Below, in pieces: positions 34,024 to 43,236 of a stretch of DNA of 64,000 bases (its first letter is position 1; each line of letters opens with the position of its first letter). Both the position numbers and the translations under genes were made by a program. Source of the DNA: an uncultured Lachnoclostridium sp. (lineage in GTDB: Bacteria > Bacillota > Clostridia > Lachnospirales > Lachnospiraceae). The DNA is taken from the NCBI GenBank assembly GCA_902464595.1, contig CABQJX010000003.1, positions 1 through 64,000 on the forward strand. Reading direction: 5' to 3'. The notes under the pieces are model-generated. The model saw only the letters and a list, made by a program, of their open reading frames with translations. It was not told where the DNA came from and did no database searches.

Positions 34024-34052
34024 TTGACGGCCAGAATAAATTGGTGTAAGAT
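34024..34052 (+). promoter_or_regulatory. Probable promoter of proB
   Basis: TTGACG at 34024-34029 and TAAGAT at 34047-34052 with a 17-bp spacer precede the proB start by about 77 bases. The rest of the 237-bp gap from 33892 shows nothing else I can name. Confidence 0.5.
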
Positions 34053-34128
34053 AAGGGTTACATCTGTGCAGTTTCTGCATGAGAGGAGAATACAGGCCGG
34101 TTTTGGCTGAAGAAGGAGCATAATATAA

Positions 34129-34989
34129 ATGGAGACCCAGGAACGGAATCATCTTGCGGATAAGAAACGGATCGTGATTAAAATCGGTTCCTCCTCCCTG
34201 ACCCATGAGAAGACGGGGGAAGTGAACCTGATGAAAATAGAAAAGCTGGTGCGTGTGATCAGCGACCTGAGAGGAGAAGGGAAGGAAGTAGTCCTTGTAT
34301 CCTCAGGAGCCATTGCAGCCGGCCGTCAGGCATTGGGACACAGGGGCCGTCCTGACAGCCTTGCCGAAAAGCAGGCCTTTGCAGCGGTGGGACAGGCCCG
34401 GCTTATGATGATCTACCAGAAAATATTTGCAGAGTACAATCAGACAGCGGCCCAGGTACTTTTGACGAAGGATACTATGGTCAATGATGCTTCCCGCTAT
34501 AATGCTCAGAATACCTTTGACGAGCTGTTAAATCTGGGGGCAGTTCCCATTGTCAATGAAAATGATACGGTATCTACCTCAGAGATCCCTTATGTGGACA
34601 GCTTCGGGGACAACGACCGCCTGTCAGCCATTGTGGCGGCTCTGATCGGAGCAGATCTTTTGATCCTCCTCTCAGATATTGACGGCCTTTACACGGATGA
34701 TCCAAGGGAAAATGCGGATGCACAGTTTATCAGCCTGGTTCCAGAGATCACGCCAGCCTTTCTCAGCATGGGAAAGGATACCAACAGTGATGTGGGAACT
34801 GGCGGAATGTCAGCCAAACTGGCGGCAGCCCGTATCGCTACGGACAGCGGGGCAGATATGGTCATTGCAAATGGAAACCAGGTGGAGGTAGTGCTCGACA
34901 TTATGGCTGGAAAGCAGAAGGGCACGCTGTTTTTGGCTCACACCAATCTGGATTTTGATCTGATGCATTATCTCAACAATGAATATTAA
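34129..34989 (+). CDS. proB: Glutamate 5-kinase
   Basis: First enzyme of proline synthesis, phosphorylating glutamate. The 286-residue chain consists of the amino-acid kinase domain only: IVIKIGSSSLTHEKTGEVN, EVVLVSSGAIAAGRQALG, VPIVNENDTVSTSEIPYVDSFGDND, LLILLSDIDGLYTDDPR and VGTGGMSAKLAAARIA. The C-terminal PUA domain of the Escherichia coli enzyme is missing, which is usual in many Firmicutes. It is in one operon with proA, with the small DUF896 gene between. Confidence 0.95.
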   Translation: METQERNHLADKKRIVIKIGSSSLTHEKTGEVNLMKIEKLVRVISDLRGEGKEVVLVSSGAIAAGRQALGHRGRPDSLAEKQAFAAVGQARLMMIYQKIFAEYNQTAAQVLLTKDTMVNDASRYNAQNTFDELLNLGAVPIVNENDTVSTSEIPYVDSFGDNDRLSAIVAALIGADLLILLSDIDGLYTDDPRENADAQFISLVPEITPAFLSMGKDTNSDVGTGGMSAKLAAARIATDSGADMVIANGNQVEVVLDIMAGKQKGTLFLAHTNLDFDLMHYLNNEY

Positions 34990-35011
34990 TTAAGTAAGAA
35001 AGGGCAGTTTT

Positions 35012-35233
35012 ATGGAAGCAGGGAAGATCGACCGGATCAATGAATTGTATCACAAATCCCAGTCCGTAGGCCTTACGGAGGAGGAAAAGGCGGAGCAGGC
35101 AAAGCTGAGAAGGGAATATATCGAAGCGATCCGTGGAAGCCTGAGAAATAATTTAAACAATATATCCATTAAAGAGCCAGACGGCTCCATCACAGATCTG
35201 GGAAAGAAGTACGGCGGTATAAAGGAAGCCTGA
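35012..35233 (+). CDS. DUF896 family small protein (YnzC-like)
   Basis: Protein of 73 residues matching the YnzC/DUF896 pattern: [20 protein letters not shown] followed by [23 protein letters not shown], a two-helix bundle. Bacillus YnzC is linked to the SOS-region operon, and the molecular function is unknown. Here it sits between proB and proA with AGAAAGGG upstream, which is unlikely to reflect a role in proline synthesis. Confidence 0.9.
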   Translation: MEAGKIDRINELYHKSQSVGLTEEEKAEQAKLRREYIEAIRGSLRNNLNNISIKEPDGSITDLGKKYGGIKEA

Positions 35234-35253
35234 TCCAGGCGGGAGGAAAGCGT

Positions 35254-36501
35254 ATGACAGATATAAATGAAATCGGAAGACGGGCGAAAGAGGTATCCCG
35301 CCTTTTGGGAAATCTTGGTTCCAGAGAGAAGAATATGGGCCTGGAGGAAGCGGCAAGGGCTCTTTTGGAGGGGGAGGAGGAAATCCTCAAGGCCAATGAG
35401 AAGGATTATGAAAGGGCCCAGTCTGAGGGCATGAGCCAGGGGCTGTTAGACCGCTTAAAGCTGACTCCCGCCAGAATCCAGTCCATGGCAGACGGGCTGT
35501 TAAATGTGGCCTCCCTGGAGGATCCTGTAGGGGAGGTTCTGTCCATGAGGCAGCGTCCCAACGGCTTGATGATCGGACAGAAGCGGGTTCCTTTGGGTGT
35601 GGTAGGAATGATCTACGAGGCGCGGCCCAATGTGACTGCCGATGCCTTCGGCCTCTGCTTTAAGTCAGGAAACGCTGTGATCCTAAAGGGAGGAAGCGAC
35701 GCTATTTGTTCCAATATGGCGATCACCCAGTGTCTCAGAGCTGGATTATCCCAGGCAGGGCTTCCTGAGGATGCAGTACAGCTGATTGAGGATACAAACA
35801 GGGAAACTGTCAGGAATATGATGCGCCTGAACCAGTATATTGATGTTCTGATCCCGAGAGGCGGGGCAGGGCTGATCCGCACCGTGGTGGAGAACAGTAC
35901 GGTTCCGGTGATCGAGACAGGAACCGGGAACTGTCATATTTATGTGGACGCTTCCGCGGATCAGAATATGGCTCTGGATATTATTTTCAATGCTAAGACT
36001 CAGCGGATCGGGGTGTGCAATGCCTGTGAGTCCCTCCTGGTTCATCGGAGCATTGCAGAGGAATTTCTTCCCCGGCTGAAAAAAAGCCTGGAGGAAAAGC
36101 AGGTGGAGATCCGGGCAGACCAGGGAGCAAGGGCCATTGAACCGGATTTTGCCAGCGCTTCCGAGGAGGACTGGGGAAGGGAATATTTGGATTATATTTT
36201 GTCCTTAAAATTGGTAGATTCGGTCGATGAGGCGATCCATCATATCAATACTTACAATACAGGCCACTCTGAGTCCATCATCACCTCCGACTACTTCAAC
36301 GCCCAGAAGTTTTTAAACGAGGTGGATGCAGCGGCTGTGTATGTCAACGCCTCTACCCGGTTTACAGACGGGGAGGAGTTTGGCTTTGGGGCGGAGATCG
36401 GGATCAGCACCCAGAAGCTTCACGCCAGAGGCCCTATGGGATTAAAAGAGCTGACCACCACCAAATATATTATTTACGGAGACGGGCAGATTCGGGGATA
36501 G
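35254..36501 (+). CDS. proA: Glutamate-5-semialdehyde dehydrogenase
   Basis: Second enzyme of proline synthesis, reducing gamma-glutamyl phosphate with NADPH. The 415-residue chain has [34 protein letters not shown], the active-site cysteine region [18 protein letters not shown], and [20 protein letters not shown] near the C-terminus. Ribosome site GGGAGGAAAG. The 5' neighbours proB and DUF896 complete the operon. Confidence 0.96.
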   Translation: MTDINEIGRRAKEVSRLLGNLGSREKNMGLEEAARALLEGEEEILKANEKDYERAQSEGMSQGLLDRLKLTPARIQSMADGLLNVASLEDPVGEVLSMRQRPNGLMIGQKRVPLGVVGMIYEARPNVTADAFGLCFKSGNAVILKGGSDAICSNMAITQCLRAGLSQAGLPEDAVQLIEDTNRETVRNMMRLNQYIDVLIPRGGAGLIRTVVENSTVPVIETGTGNCHIYVDASADQNMALDIIFNAKTQRIGVCNACESLLVHRSIAEEFLPRLKKSLEEKQVEIRADQGARAIEPDFASASEEDWGREYLDYILSLKLVDSVDEAIHHINTYNTGHSESIITSDYFNAQKFLNEVDAAAVYVNASTRFTDGEEFGFGAEIGISTQKLHARGPMGLKELTTTKYIIYGDGQIRG

Positions 36502-36577
36502 GGAAGGCTCCCGCGTTTTCCATGCGTTGGAGCAGGCCGTTTTCCCGGAATTGTCTGAGAAAGAAAAGAGGAAACCT

Positions 36578-37165
36578 ATGCCTTTAGAGGAAAAAGAAGA
36601 AAAAAGAAAAAAAAGGAGCAGGAAGGAACAGGAGGAGCCCTTTAGCTGGAAAAAGGAGATCATCAGCTGGATCCAGATCATTGTGGCTGCTGTGATCATC
36701 GCCCTGTTCCTCAACAATGTGATCATTGCCAACAGCTATGTTCCCAGCGGTTCCATGGAGAATACCATTATGTCTAAGACACGGGTCATTGGTTCCCGGC
36801 TGTCCTATCTGACGAAGGATCCGGAGAGAGGGGATGTGGTGATCTTCCATTATCCAGATGATCCATCAGGAAAAACGTATTTTGTAAAGCGCATCATCGG
36901 CCTTCCCGGAGAGACGGTGACGGTGGTGGACGGAAAGGTGTATATTGACGGTTCGGACACTCCCCTGGATGAGCCTTATCTTCCGGAACCTATGGAGGGA
37001 TCTTACGGCCCCTATGAGATTCCGGAGGGCAGCTATTTCATGATGGGAGATAACCGGAATGATTCAAGGGATGCCAGATTTTGGAAAAATACCTATGTGG
37101 AGAAGGATCAGATCATTGCAAAGGTATTGTTCAGCTATTTTCCAAAAATTGGCCCGATCCATTAG
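36578..37165 (+). CDS. lepB: Type I signal peptidase
   Basis: Membrane-bound serine protease of 195 residues that removes signal peptides. A highly charged cytoplasmic N-terminus (EEKEEKRKKRSRKEQEE) is followed by one transmembrane segment (about residues 31-51). The catalytic serine is in VPSGSM (Ser59), the lysine in YFVKRIIGLPGE (Lys104), and box E is GDNRNDSRDARFW. The start is ATG 36578 with AGAGGAAA; a TTG at 36527 in frame lacks a ribosome site. The last 35 bases overlap the 3' end of the convergent AraC gene. Confidence 0.93.
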   Translation: MPLEEKEEKRKKRSRKEQEEPFSWKKEIISWIQIIVAAVIIALFLNNVIIANSYVPSGSMENTIMSKTRVIGSRLSYLTKDPERGDVVIFHYPDDPSGKTYFVKRIIGLPGETVTVVDGKVYIDGSDTPLDEPYLPEPMEGSYGPYEIPEGSYFMMGDNRNDSRDARFWKNTYVEKDQIIAKVLFSYFPKIGPIH

Positions 37166-38075
37166 AGTCCTGGATGGAATACCGCTTTCTGCGGTATTCC
37201 CTGGGCGAGCACCCCATTTTTTTATGAAATACCTTGGAAAAATAATTGGGATCCGTAAAACCGGCCCGGATAGCGATTTCTGTCATGGAAAGGCGTCCCT
37301 CCAACACATCGGGGATGCTTTTTTCGATGCGGTATTTTAAGAGGTATTCAAAGAGAGATTCCTTCATATACCCCTTAAAGATCCGGCAGCATTCGCTTTT
37401 GCAGATGTGGATATGGCGGGAAATATCCTCCAGGGTAATGTCGGACTGATAGGAGCTGTGTATGAAGGAGAGCATCTGGCGGATGCGCTCCTGATTTTTT
37501 TTGGCGGCTCCTGTCTGTACCCGGGAGGAGGGAGGGCAGTGGAGGTATAAAAGCTTCCAAAACTGAAAGAGCAGGCCCAGAATATCCATTTCGTATCCGG
37601 TTTTTTTCAGGGAATGAACCTGGATCGTGGAGGTTAAAAGAGAGATGGCTTCCCTGTGCCATTCCATGGAACCGTCAAAAAAGCAGGCGGAGAGCTGTTC
37701 ATCCCGCAGCAGGGGATCCACATAGGTTTTCTGGATCAGGCTTCCCTCGTAGCCCCAGAGAAGGCGGGGATGGAAAGTGATGGAGATATAGCGGCAATCT
37801 TCCCCATGCTCCATATGTCCGGAATGAAGGGTGTTGGAGTTACCGAACAGAGCCTGGCCTGCATGGGGATGAAAGATTTGGTCATTGATCTGATAAGTCA
37901 TGGAACCCTGGATAAAAAGCGTCAGTTCGATTTCTCTGTGCCAGTGCCATTCAAAGGAGCCTGACAGGAAGCGGGACAGGGCCTCGTCGCTGACTAACAG
38001 GGGAAAACCGTAGGTTCCGTGTTCTTTGAGTTCCTCTTTCCGTTCATTGGTGACGATCTGTATTTTGGGAGCCAT
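37131..38075 (-). CDS. AraC family transcriptional regulator with cupin sensor domain
   Basis: Regulator of 314 residues. The N-terminal half is an AraC-type cupin ligand-binding domain (FEWHWHREIELTLFIQGSMTYQIND, with the HxHxE-like metal/ligand pattern). The C-terminal 100 residues contain two helix-turn-helix motifs (ITLEDISRHIHICKSECCRI and SMTEIAIRAGFTDPNYFSKV). Targets are probably sugar or transport genes, perhaps the divergent genes. The start is ATG 38075, with AGGAAAGG upstream and downstream of the promoter at 38161-38189; the longer frame from 38210 would begin upstream of that promoter. Its 3' end overlaps lepB by 35 bases. Confidence 0.88.
   Translation of the reverse strand: MAPKIQIVTNERKEELKEHGTYGFPLLVSDEALSRFLSGSFEWHWHREIELTLFIQGSMTYQINDQIFHPHAGQALFGNSNTLHSGHMEHGEDCRYISITFHPRLLWGYEGSLIQKTYVDPLLRDEQLSACFFDGSMEWHREAISLLTSTIQVHSLKKTGYEMDILGLLFQFWKLLYLHCPPSSRVQTGAAKKNQERIRQMLSFIHSSYQSDITLEDISRHIHICKSECCRIFKGYMKESLFEYLLKYRIEKSIPDVLEGRLSMTEIAIRAGFTDPNYFSKVFHKKMGCSPREYRRKRYSIQDSNGSGQFLENS
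37176..37200. other. Hairpin in the overlap region between lepB and the AraC gene
   Basis: GGAATACCGC and GCGGTATTCC form a perfect 10-bp stem with a 5-base loop ten bases after the lepB stop, inside the AraC coding sequence. No T run follows on either strand, so it is not a standard terminator, but it may still limit lepB readthrough. Confidence 0.4.
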
Positions 38076-38160
38076 GGCGTATTCCTTTCCTGAGGCAGAA
38101 GTCATAGGAAAAAGTAAGTTCCTTCCTATTTCCTCAATATTGTCATGTTTTCTGCTGGCT

Positions 38161-38189
38161 ATTTTAGCATTTTCTGAATAAAATCTCAA
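38161..38189 (-). promoter_or_regulatory. Promoter of the minus-strand AraC gene
   Basis: On the minus strand TTGAGA (38189-38184) and TAAAAT (38166-38161) are spaced by 17 bp and the minus-10 is extended by TGC. The other half of the divergent region to 38362 has no clear promoter; TTGACA occurs at about 38258 but lacks a matching minus-10. Confidence 0.65.
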
Positions 38190-38362
38190 TATATTCCTTT
38201 TTTTTCGCATGATGTTTAAGGAGAAAAGAGAATTGGGATCTATAATGGAGATGCATTCATTGACAGAGTGGTCTGTGCCTTCCCTGCTATTTTGAAAATA
38301 GATAGAAATAAAAGCAGAAGGAGGCAGCGGGGCCGGAAAAGATTGGAACAGGGGAGAGGGAT

Positions 38363-38725
38363 ATGGAGCAGAACAGCTGCAGGGATAAATGGGAATATGT
38401 GGAACGAGTGATCGCTTATATGGGGGATCATCTGAAGGAAAGCCTGACTTTGAGGCAGTTAGCCAGGGAAGCAGGGCTTTCTGAGAGTTATCTCAATGTG
38501 GTTTTTAAGGAGTGCATCCGCCGTGCCCCCATGGATTATTATATCAATATGAAAATGGAGCAGGCCTGCCGCCTGCTCTGCACCACCGATCTGAGAGTCT
38601 GCCAGGTGGCGGGGCAGCTGGGATACGACAATCAATATTACTTTTCCAGGGCATTTAAAAAGGTGATGGGGCTGTCTCCGAAAGCATACAAGGAAAACAG
38701 CCTTCCAGACAGCCTGACGGTTTGA
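38363..38725 (+). CDS. Small AraC-type DNA-binding protein (HTH domain only)
   Basis: Protein of 120 residues that consists only of the AraC/XylS DNA-binding domain: VERVIAYMGDHLKESLTLRQLAREAGLSESYLNVVFKE and a second motif VCQVAGQLGYDNQYYFSRAFKKVMGLSPKAYKE. A ligand-binding domain is missing, so it must be constitutive or controlled by another partner. It is divergent from the full-length AraC gene and precedes the YfcC transporter gene, which it may control. Confidence 0.8.
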   Translation: MEQNSCRDKWEYVERVIAYMGDHLKESLTLRQLAREAGLSESYLNVVFKECIRRAPMDYYINMKMEQACRLLCTTDLRVCQVAGQLGYDNQYYFSRAFKKVMGLSPKAYKENSLPDSLTV

Positions 38726-38829
38726 AGCTTCCCAGGGCAGCATCCTAACGATTCTTGTTACCTTCAAGGGGACAAAAAGATGTATGGATGAACTGCTGTA
38801 AAATGCGGAAACTTAGGGAAAAAATAATC

Positions 38830-38858
38830 TTGTTAAATCCGTCCGGTTGAGATACAAT
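38830..38858 (+). promoter_or_regulatory. Promoter of the YfcC-type transporter gene
   Basis: TTGTTA at 38830-38835 and TACAAT at 38853-38858 with 17 bp between, 33 bases upstream of the start codon. Confidence 0.75.
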
Positions 38859-38890
38859 AAATCGAGCAAAAAACAAAGGAGATAGAGATT

Positions 38891-40633
38891 ATGCAATTCA
38901 GATCAAAAAAGAACGTCCCTTTAGAAGGACGGGACTTTACAAAGATGAAAACGCCCCACACCTATGCAATTATCTTTGTGGCTGTGCTGGCCTGCTGGCT
39001 TCTGACGTATCTGATCCCTGCGGGAAAATTCAGTACCCATGATGTGGAGTACATTGACGCCAACGGCGCAGTCAAGACAAAGACCGTGCTGATGGCAGAT
39101 ACCTTCCGTTACAGCTATCCATTGGATACAGCTGCGGTAAAGGAAGAACTGGTTTCCATGAGTAAAGATGAAGGGCTGATGGAGTCTCTGGGGGTAGAGG
39201 GTGAGGCCCTTGCTGGATTTTTGGAAACAGATGCCTCCCAGTGGACCCAGGAGGACTTAGATGAACTGGGACTGACCGATGATGTGCTTTATGGACAGTA
39301 TGGCCTTTCTGTCTACGATACAACGAAGAAGCTCCATAAGACGGCAGGGCTATGGGGAACCGAGGATTTCGGCGGATTTGGATTTTTAAATTATGTGTTT
39401 GAAGGTTTGGTCACAGGAGACCGTTCCGGTTCAGCGGTGGGTATCTGCGCCTTGATCCTGGTAGTGGGAGGTTCCTTTGGGATCATTATGAAGACCGGGG
39501 CGATTGACGCCGGAATTTACGCGTTTATCAAGAAAACCAGAGGGTTAGAGCGCCTGGCCCTGCCTCTTTTGTTTATCCTGTTTTCCTTAGGCGGCGCTAC
39601 CTTTGGCATGGCGGAGGAATGTATTCCTTTTTCCATGATCATGGTTCCTTTTGTCATTGCTTTAGGCTACGATTCGATCGTGGCAGTTACCGTCACTTAT
39701 GTAGCTTCCCAGGTGGGAAATGCAGTGTCCTGGATGAGCCCCTTCTCCGTGGCGGTGGCCCAGGGGATCGCAGGCATCCCGGTTCTGTCGGGAGCAGGCT
39801 TCCGTCTGATCCTGTGGTGCATTGTCACACTCCTTTCAGCGGGATATATGATGTTCTACGCAGAGAAGGTTAGGAAAAATCCGAAGCACTCAGTGGCATA
39901 TGAGACGGATGCCTATTTCCGCGGAAGAATGGACAGCACACCGGAGGAAGAACGGGAGTTTAACCTGGGACATAAACTGATCCTTTTAGAGATGCTGGCA
40001 GTTTTGGTGTGGATCATATGGGGCGTGACCCAGAAGGGATACTATATTCCTGAGATCGCTTCCCAGTTTTTTGTGATGGGATTTGCAGCTGGTGTTATTG
40101 CCATCCTCTTTCGATTGAATGGAATGACCATAAACGGCATGGCTGCTGCCTTCCAGGGCGGCGTGGCGGATCTTGCAGGGACAGCGGTAGTCGTGGGTAT
40201 GGCCAAGGGGATCCTTCTGGTTCTGGGAGGAGCAGAGGCAAACGTGCCTTCCACCCTCAATACGATCCTGTATGGGATCGGAACGGCTCTGTCAGGAGTC
40301 CCGGCCTTTATCGGAGCGCTGTTTATGTATCTGTTCCAGAGCTGCTTTAACCTGATCGTCACCTCCAACTCCGGTCAGGCGGCCCTTACCATGCCTATTA
40401 TGGCTCCTTTGGCTGACTTGGTAGGAGTAAGCCGTCAGATCGCAGTCCTGGCCTTCCAGATGGGGGCAGGCTTTGTGGATGCCTTCACACCTGTTTCTGC
40501 CAGCTTGATCGGCGTGCTGGGTGTAGCCAGGCTGGATTGGGGAAAATGGGCCAAATTCCAGATCAAGATGCAGGCATTTTTCTTCCTTATGGGTACGGCG
40601 GCGATTGCAGCGGCAATTGCAGTGAACCTGTAG
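38891..40633 (+). CDS. YfcC family transporter
   Basis: Integral membrane protein of 580 residues with about 12 hydrophobic segments, in the family often annotated as YfcC or C4-dicarboxylate/arginine-ornithine carriers. The first segment (TYAIIFVAVLACWLLTYLIPAG) is followed by an extracytoplasmic or cytoplasmic loop of about 120 residues (residues 40-160), longer than usual, then GSFGIIMKTGAIDAGIYAFI and the family motif GMAEECIPFSMIMVPFVIALG. FQMGAGFVDAFTPVSASLIG lies near the end. The substrate is likely a small carboxylate or amino acid, exchanged or moved with ions. It has its own promoter and terminator, so it is a single-gene unit. Confidence 0.85.
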   Translation: MQFRSKKNVPLEGRDFTKMKTPHTYAIIFVAVLACWLLTYLIPAGKFSTHDVEYIDANGAVKTKTVLMADTFRYSYPLDTAAVKEELVSMSKDEGLMESLGVEGEALAGFLETDASQWTQEDLDELGLTDDVLYGQYGLSVYDTTKKLHKTAGLWGTEDFGGFGFLNYVFEGLVTGDRSGSAVGICALILVVGGSFGIIMKTGAIDAGIYAFIKKTRGLERLALPLLFILFSLGGATFGMAEECIPFSMIMVPFVIALGYDSIVAVTVTYVASQVGNAVSWMSPFSVAVAQGIAGIPVLSGAGFRLILWCIVTLLSAGYMMFYAEKVRKNPKHSVAYETDAYFRGRMDSTPEEEREFNLGHKLILLEMLAVLVWIIWGVTQKGYYIPEIASQFFVMGFAAGVIAILFRLNGMTINGMAAAFQGGVADLAGTAVVVGMAKGILLVLGGAEANVPSTLNTILYGIGTALSGVPAFIGALFMYLFQSCFNLIVTSNSGQAALTMPIMAPLADLVGVSRQIAVLAFQMGAGFVDAFTPVSASLIGVLGVARLDWGKWAKFQIKMQAFFFLMGTAAIAAAIAVNL

Positions 40634-40685
40634 GAGAAGCGGCAGGGTTTGAATTGCCCTGGAAATTGATAGGATTGTGATGGAC

Positions 40686-40737
40686 AAAACACTGCTGTAA
40701 TGCTCAGAGGGCAAGAGGATTGCAGCGGTGTTTTTTT
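40686..40737 (+). terminator. Intrinsic terminator of the YfcC gene
   Basis: AAAACACTGCTGTAAT (40686-40701) pairs with ATTGCAGCGGTGTTTT (40719-40734) using two G-U pairs, and the T run continues to 40737. Confidence 0.88.
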
Positions 40738-40748
40738 AAATCATATTA

Positions 40749-40777
40749 TTGACATATGCCAAAAACAGGGGTATGAT
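40749..40777 (+). promoter_or_regulatory. Promoter of the DUF134/ferredoxin-ATPase operon
   Basis: TTGACA at 40749-40754 and TATGAT at 40772-40777 with exactly 17 bp between, 41 bases before the GTG start. Confidence 0.85.
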
Positions 40778-40817
40778 AAAGGAAAGGTGCACCAAAGTAC
40801 TGGAGGAGGTGAAGGGT

Positions 40818-41540
40818 GTGCCAAGACCGAGAAAATGCAGAAAAGTATGCCAGATGCCCCTGGCAACCGAGTTTCGGCCCATGGGGGATATTTCATGTGG
40901 TTCCGCTGTGATCCTGACGGTGGATGAATACGAGGCGATCCGCCTGATCGACAAACAGGGTTTTTCTCAGGAGGAATGCAGCACCTACATGAAGGTGGCC
41001 AGAACCACTGTGCAGATGATCTACAATTCTGCAAGAAAGAAACTGGCGGACGCGTTGGTAGATGGCCTGGCCCTTCGCATTGAGGGCGGCGATTATCAGC
41101 TCTGTGACGGAAAGGAAGAATATTGCGGCTGTGGCGGCTGCAAGCGTCATCGCCGGGGCTGTGCACTGAAGATCAAGGAGGATGGAAAGATGAAAATTGC
41201 AGTTCCTTTGGATGAAAATAAGCAGGACGTCTGTATTGTACTGTCCCGCGCGCCTTATTTCCTGTTTCAGGAGAATGGGACGGATACCATTGTGGAGAAT
41301 CCTGCTGCCCAGGCGAACAGCGGCGCAGGGATCCAGGCAGCCCAATTCCTGCTTGATCAAAAGGTTGATGTGCTGATCACCGTCCGCTGCGGACAGAATG
41401 CAGCAGATGTGTTTCAGGCAGCAAATATGAAAATCTATCAATCCGCCAATAAAGCCGCAGCGGATGATCTGGCCGCTTGGAAAGAGGGAAAGCTTGCCGA
41501 ATTGACCAAGTTCCATGGCGGTTTTCACGGTGTGAGATGA
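40818..41540 (+). CDS. DUF134 DNA-binding protein fused to a NifX-like domain
   Basis: Protein of 240 residues. The first part (1-105) is a DUF134 domain, PRPRKCRKVCQMPLATEFRP followed by LTVDEYEAIRLIDKQGFSQEECS and the helix-turn-helix ARTTVQMIYNSARKKLADAL. It ends in a cysteine cluster (YCGCGGCKRHRRGC). The second part (about 125-240) is a dinitrogenase iron-molybdenum-cofactor-binding fold (MKIAVPLDENKQDVCIVLSRAPYF to TKFHGGFHGVR). The start is GTG 40818, seven bases after GGAGGAGGT. A metal- or cluster-sensing regulator of the operon is the likely role. It overlaps the following ATPase gene by four bases. Confidence 0.87.
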   Translation: MPRPRKCRKVCQMPLATEFRPMGDISCGSAVILTVDEYEAIRLIDKQGFSQEECSTYMKVARTTVQMIYNSARKKLADALVDGLALRIEGGDYQLCDGKEEYCGCGGCKRHRRGCALKIKEDGKMKIAVPLDENKQDVCIVLSRAPYFLFQENGTDTIVENPAAQANSGAGIQAAQFLLDQKVDVLITVRCGQNAADVFQAANMKIYQSANKAAADDLAAWKEGKLAELTKFHGGFHGVR

Positions 41541-42361
41541 AAATTGCCTGTTTAAGCGGTAAGGGCGGCGCAGGAAAAACACTGGTGGCAGTCAATCTGA
41601 TTGCCGCGGCAGGGGCCGGAACCTATATCGACTGTGATGTGGAGGAGCCCAACGGACGGCTGTTCTTAAAGCCGGAAAACCTGCAGACGGAAACAGTCAG
41701 CACATTGCTGCCGGATTTTGATGGGGACAAATGTACTGGCTGCAGACAGTGTGTGGAATTTTGCCGCTTTCATGCCATTATGTATATCAAAGAAAAACCG
41801 ATGGTCTTTCCCGAGGTCTGTCACAGCTGCGGCGGCTGCATGCTGGTATGCCCGGAGAATGCTATAACTGAAAAAAACAAACCCATCGGAGTACTTGAAA
41901 TGGGAAACCACGGGAAGATCCGTGCAGTGACAGGTATTTTGAATCCCGGGGAGGCTACTGGCGTTCCGGTCATCCGTCAGGCGCTGAAGAAGGGGGAAGG
42001 CCTGACTGTTATTGACTGTCCGCCTGGAAGCGCCTGCCCTGTAATGGAGAGTGTTATGGAGGCTGATTACTGTGTTCTGGTAGCGGAACCTACGGCTTTT
42101 GGCTTTCACAATTTCCAGATGATCTGCGAATTAGTGACGCTGCTTGGAAAGCCCTGCGGTGTGGTTATTAATAAGCAGGACGAACCCTATGAACCACTGG
42201 ATAGATTTTGTGAGGAAAGAGGGATTCCTGTTCTTGCAAAGATCCCCTATGAACCTCGGATCGCCTCCATGGCTGCCAAAGGGCAGATCCTGGCAGAACA
42301 GGATGATGTATTCCACTCCCTGTTTTGCAGTCTTCTTCAAACGATCGGAGGTGCTTTATGA
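41537..42361 (+). CDS. Ferredoxin-MinD/Mrp-type P-loop ATPase (first copy)
   Basis: P-loop ATPase of 274 residues with a deviant Walker A motif, SGKGGAGKT (residues 7-15), and the ParA/MinD signature YIDCDVEEPNG. Inserted into the fold are two [4Fe-4S] ferredoxin motifs, CTGCRQCVEFCRFHA and CHSCGGCMLVCPENA. Such proteins resemble the Mrp/NBP35 iron-sulfur carrier ATPases and are found in pairs in clostridia. The start is ATG 41537 inside the preceding stop. Its role is probably in iron-sulfur or metal cofactor handling. Confidence 0.88.
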   Translation: MKIACLSGKGGAGKTLVAVNLIAAAGAGTYIDCDVEEPNGRLFLKPENLQTETVSTLLPDFDGDKCTGCRQCVEFCRFHAIMYIKEKPMVFPEVCHSCGGCMLVCPENAITEKNKPIGVLEMGNHGKIRAVTGILNPGEATGVPVIRQALKKGEGLTVIDCPPGSACPVMESVMEADYCVLVAEPTAFGFHNFQMICELVTLLGKPCGVVINKQDEPYEPLDRFCEERGIPVLAKIPYEPRIASMAAKGQILAEQDDVFHSLFCSLLQTIGGAL

Positions 42362-43221
42362 AACGGCTTCTGATTTTGAGCGGAAAGGGCGGAACCGGCA
42401 AGACTACTACGGCAGCCGCTTTTATCCGTTTTGCACAGGCGAGGGCAATGGCTGACTGTGACGTGGACGCCCCGAACCTGCATCTGGTATCTGCGCAGAC
42501 AGTCCAACCGGTTATTTCTGAATTTCTGGGCGGCGACAAAGCTGGGATCGATCCGGCGAAATGTGTGGGCTGCGGCCTTTGCCAAAAACATTGCCGTTTT
42601 GATGCCATCGAAGAAAAAAACGGCCGCTATACTGTCAACGAATATGCCTGTGAGGGATGCGGTGTCTGTGATTACATTTGTCCGCAAAAGGCTGTAACCC
42701 TGCGCACGGATGTGGCTGGCCGTAAAGAGCTGTATCTGGGTGAGACAGTATTTTCTACAGCAGCTCTGAAAATGGGCCGGGGAAACTCCGGCAAGCTGGT
42801 GACAGATGTAAAGATGGCTATGCTGAAGCATGCACCTGACACACCGATTGCCATTATCGACGGTTCTCCTGGCATTGGCTGTCCGGTGATCGCCTCAGTC
42901 AGCGGCATGGATCTGGTGCTGGTGGTGGCGGAGCCAAGCCTTTCCGGCATAAGTGATTTAAAGCGGTTGGTCAAAACCGCGAAGACATTCCAGGCCAAGC
43001 TGGCCGTATGTGTCAACAAATGGGATGTGAGTCCTGAAAATACCTGTGTGATCCAGGACTTTTGTAAGGAGGGATCCATTCCCTTTGTGGGAAAGATCCC
43101 CTATGATAAAAGCGCATCAAGAGCGATCAATACAGGGCTTTCCCTTGCGGATCTGGATTGTCCCGCAGGGAGGGCACTGAAAGATATTTATAAAAACACG
43201 ATTCAATTATTGAATGAATGA
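42358..43221 (+). CDS. Ferredoxin-MinD/Mrp-type P-loop ATPase (second copy)
   Basis: Paralogue of the preceding gene product, 287 residues, with SGKGGTGKTTTAAAFIRFA, DCDVDAPN, and ferredoxin motifs CVGCGLCQKHCRFDA and CEGCGVCDYICPQKA. The pair is likely to form a heterodimer, as the two genes always occur together and overlap by four bases. PGIGCPVIASVSGMD corresponds to the switch region. The start is ATG 42358 with GGAGGT upstream. Confidence 0.88.
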   Translation: MKRLLILSGKGGTGKTTTAAAFIRFAQARAMADCDVDAPNLHLVSAQTVQPVISEFLGGDKAGIDPAKCVGCGLCQKHCRFDAIEEKNGRYTVNEYACEGCGVCDYICPQKAVTLRTDVAGRKELYLGETVFSTAALKMGRGNSGKLVTDVKMAMLKHAPDTPIAIIDGSPGIGCPVIASVSGMDLVLVVAEPSLSGISDLKRLVKTAKTFQAKLAVCVNKWDVSPENTCVIQDFCKEGSIPFVGKIPYDKSASRAINTGLSLADLDCPAGRALKDIYKNTIQLLNE

Positions 43222-43236
43222 AAAGGAGAAATTACT

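Noticed and set aside
38076..38210. Longer N-terminus for the minus-strand AraC regulator
   Set aside because: A good promoter lies at 38161-38189 inside the extension, and a proper ribosome site precedes ATG 38075.
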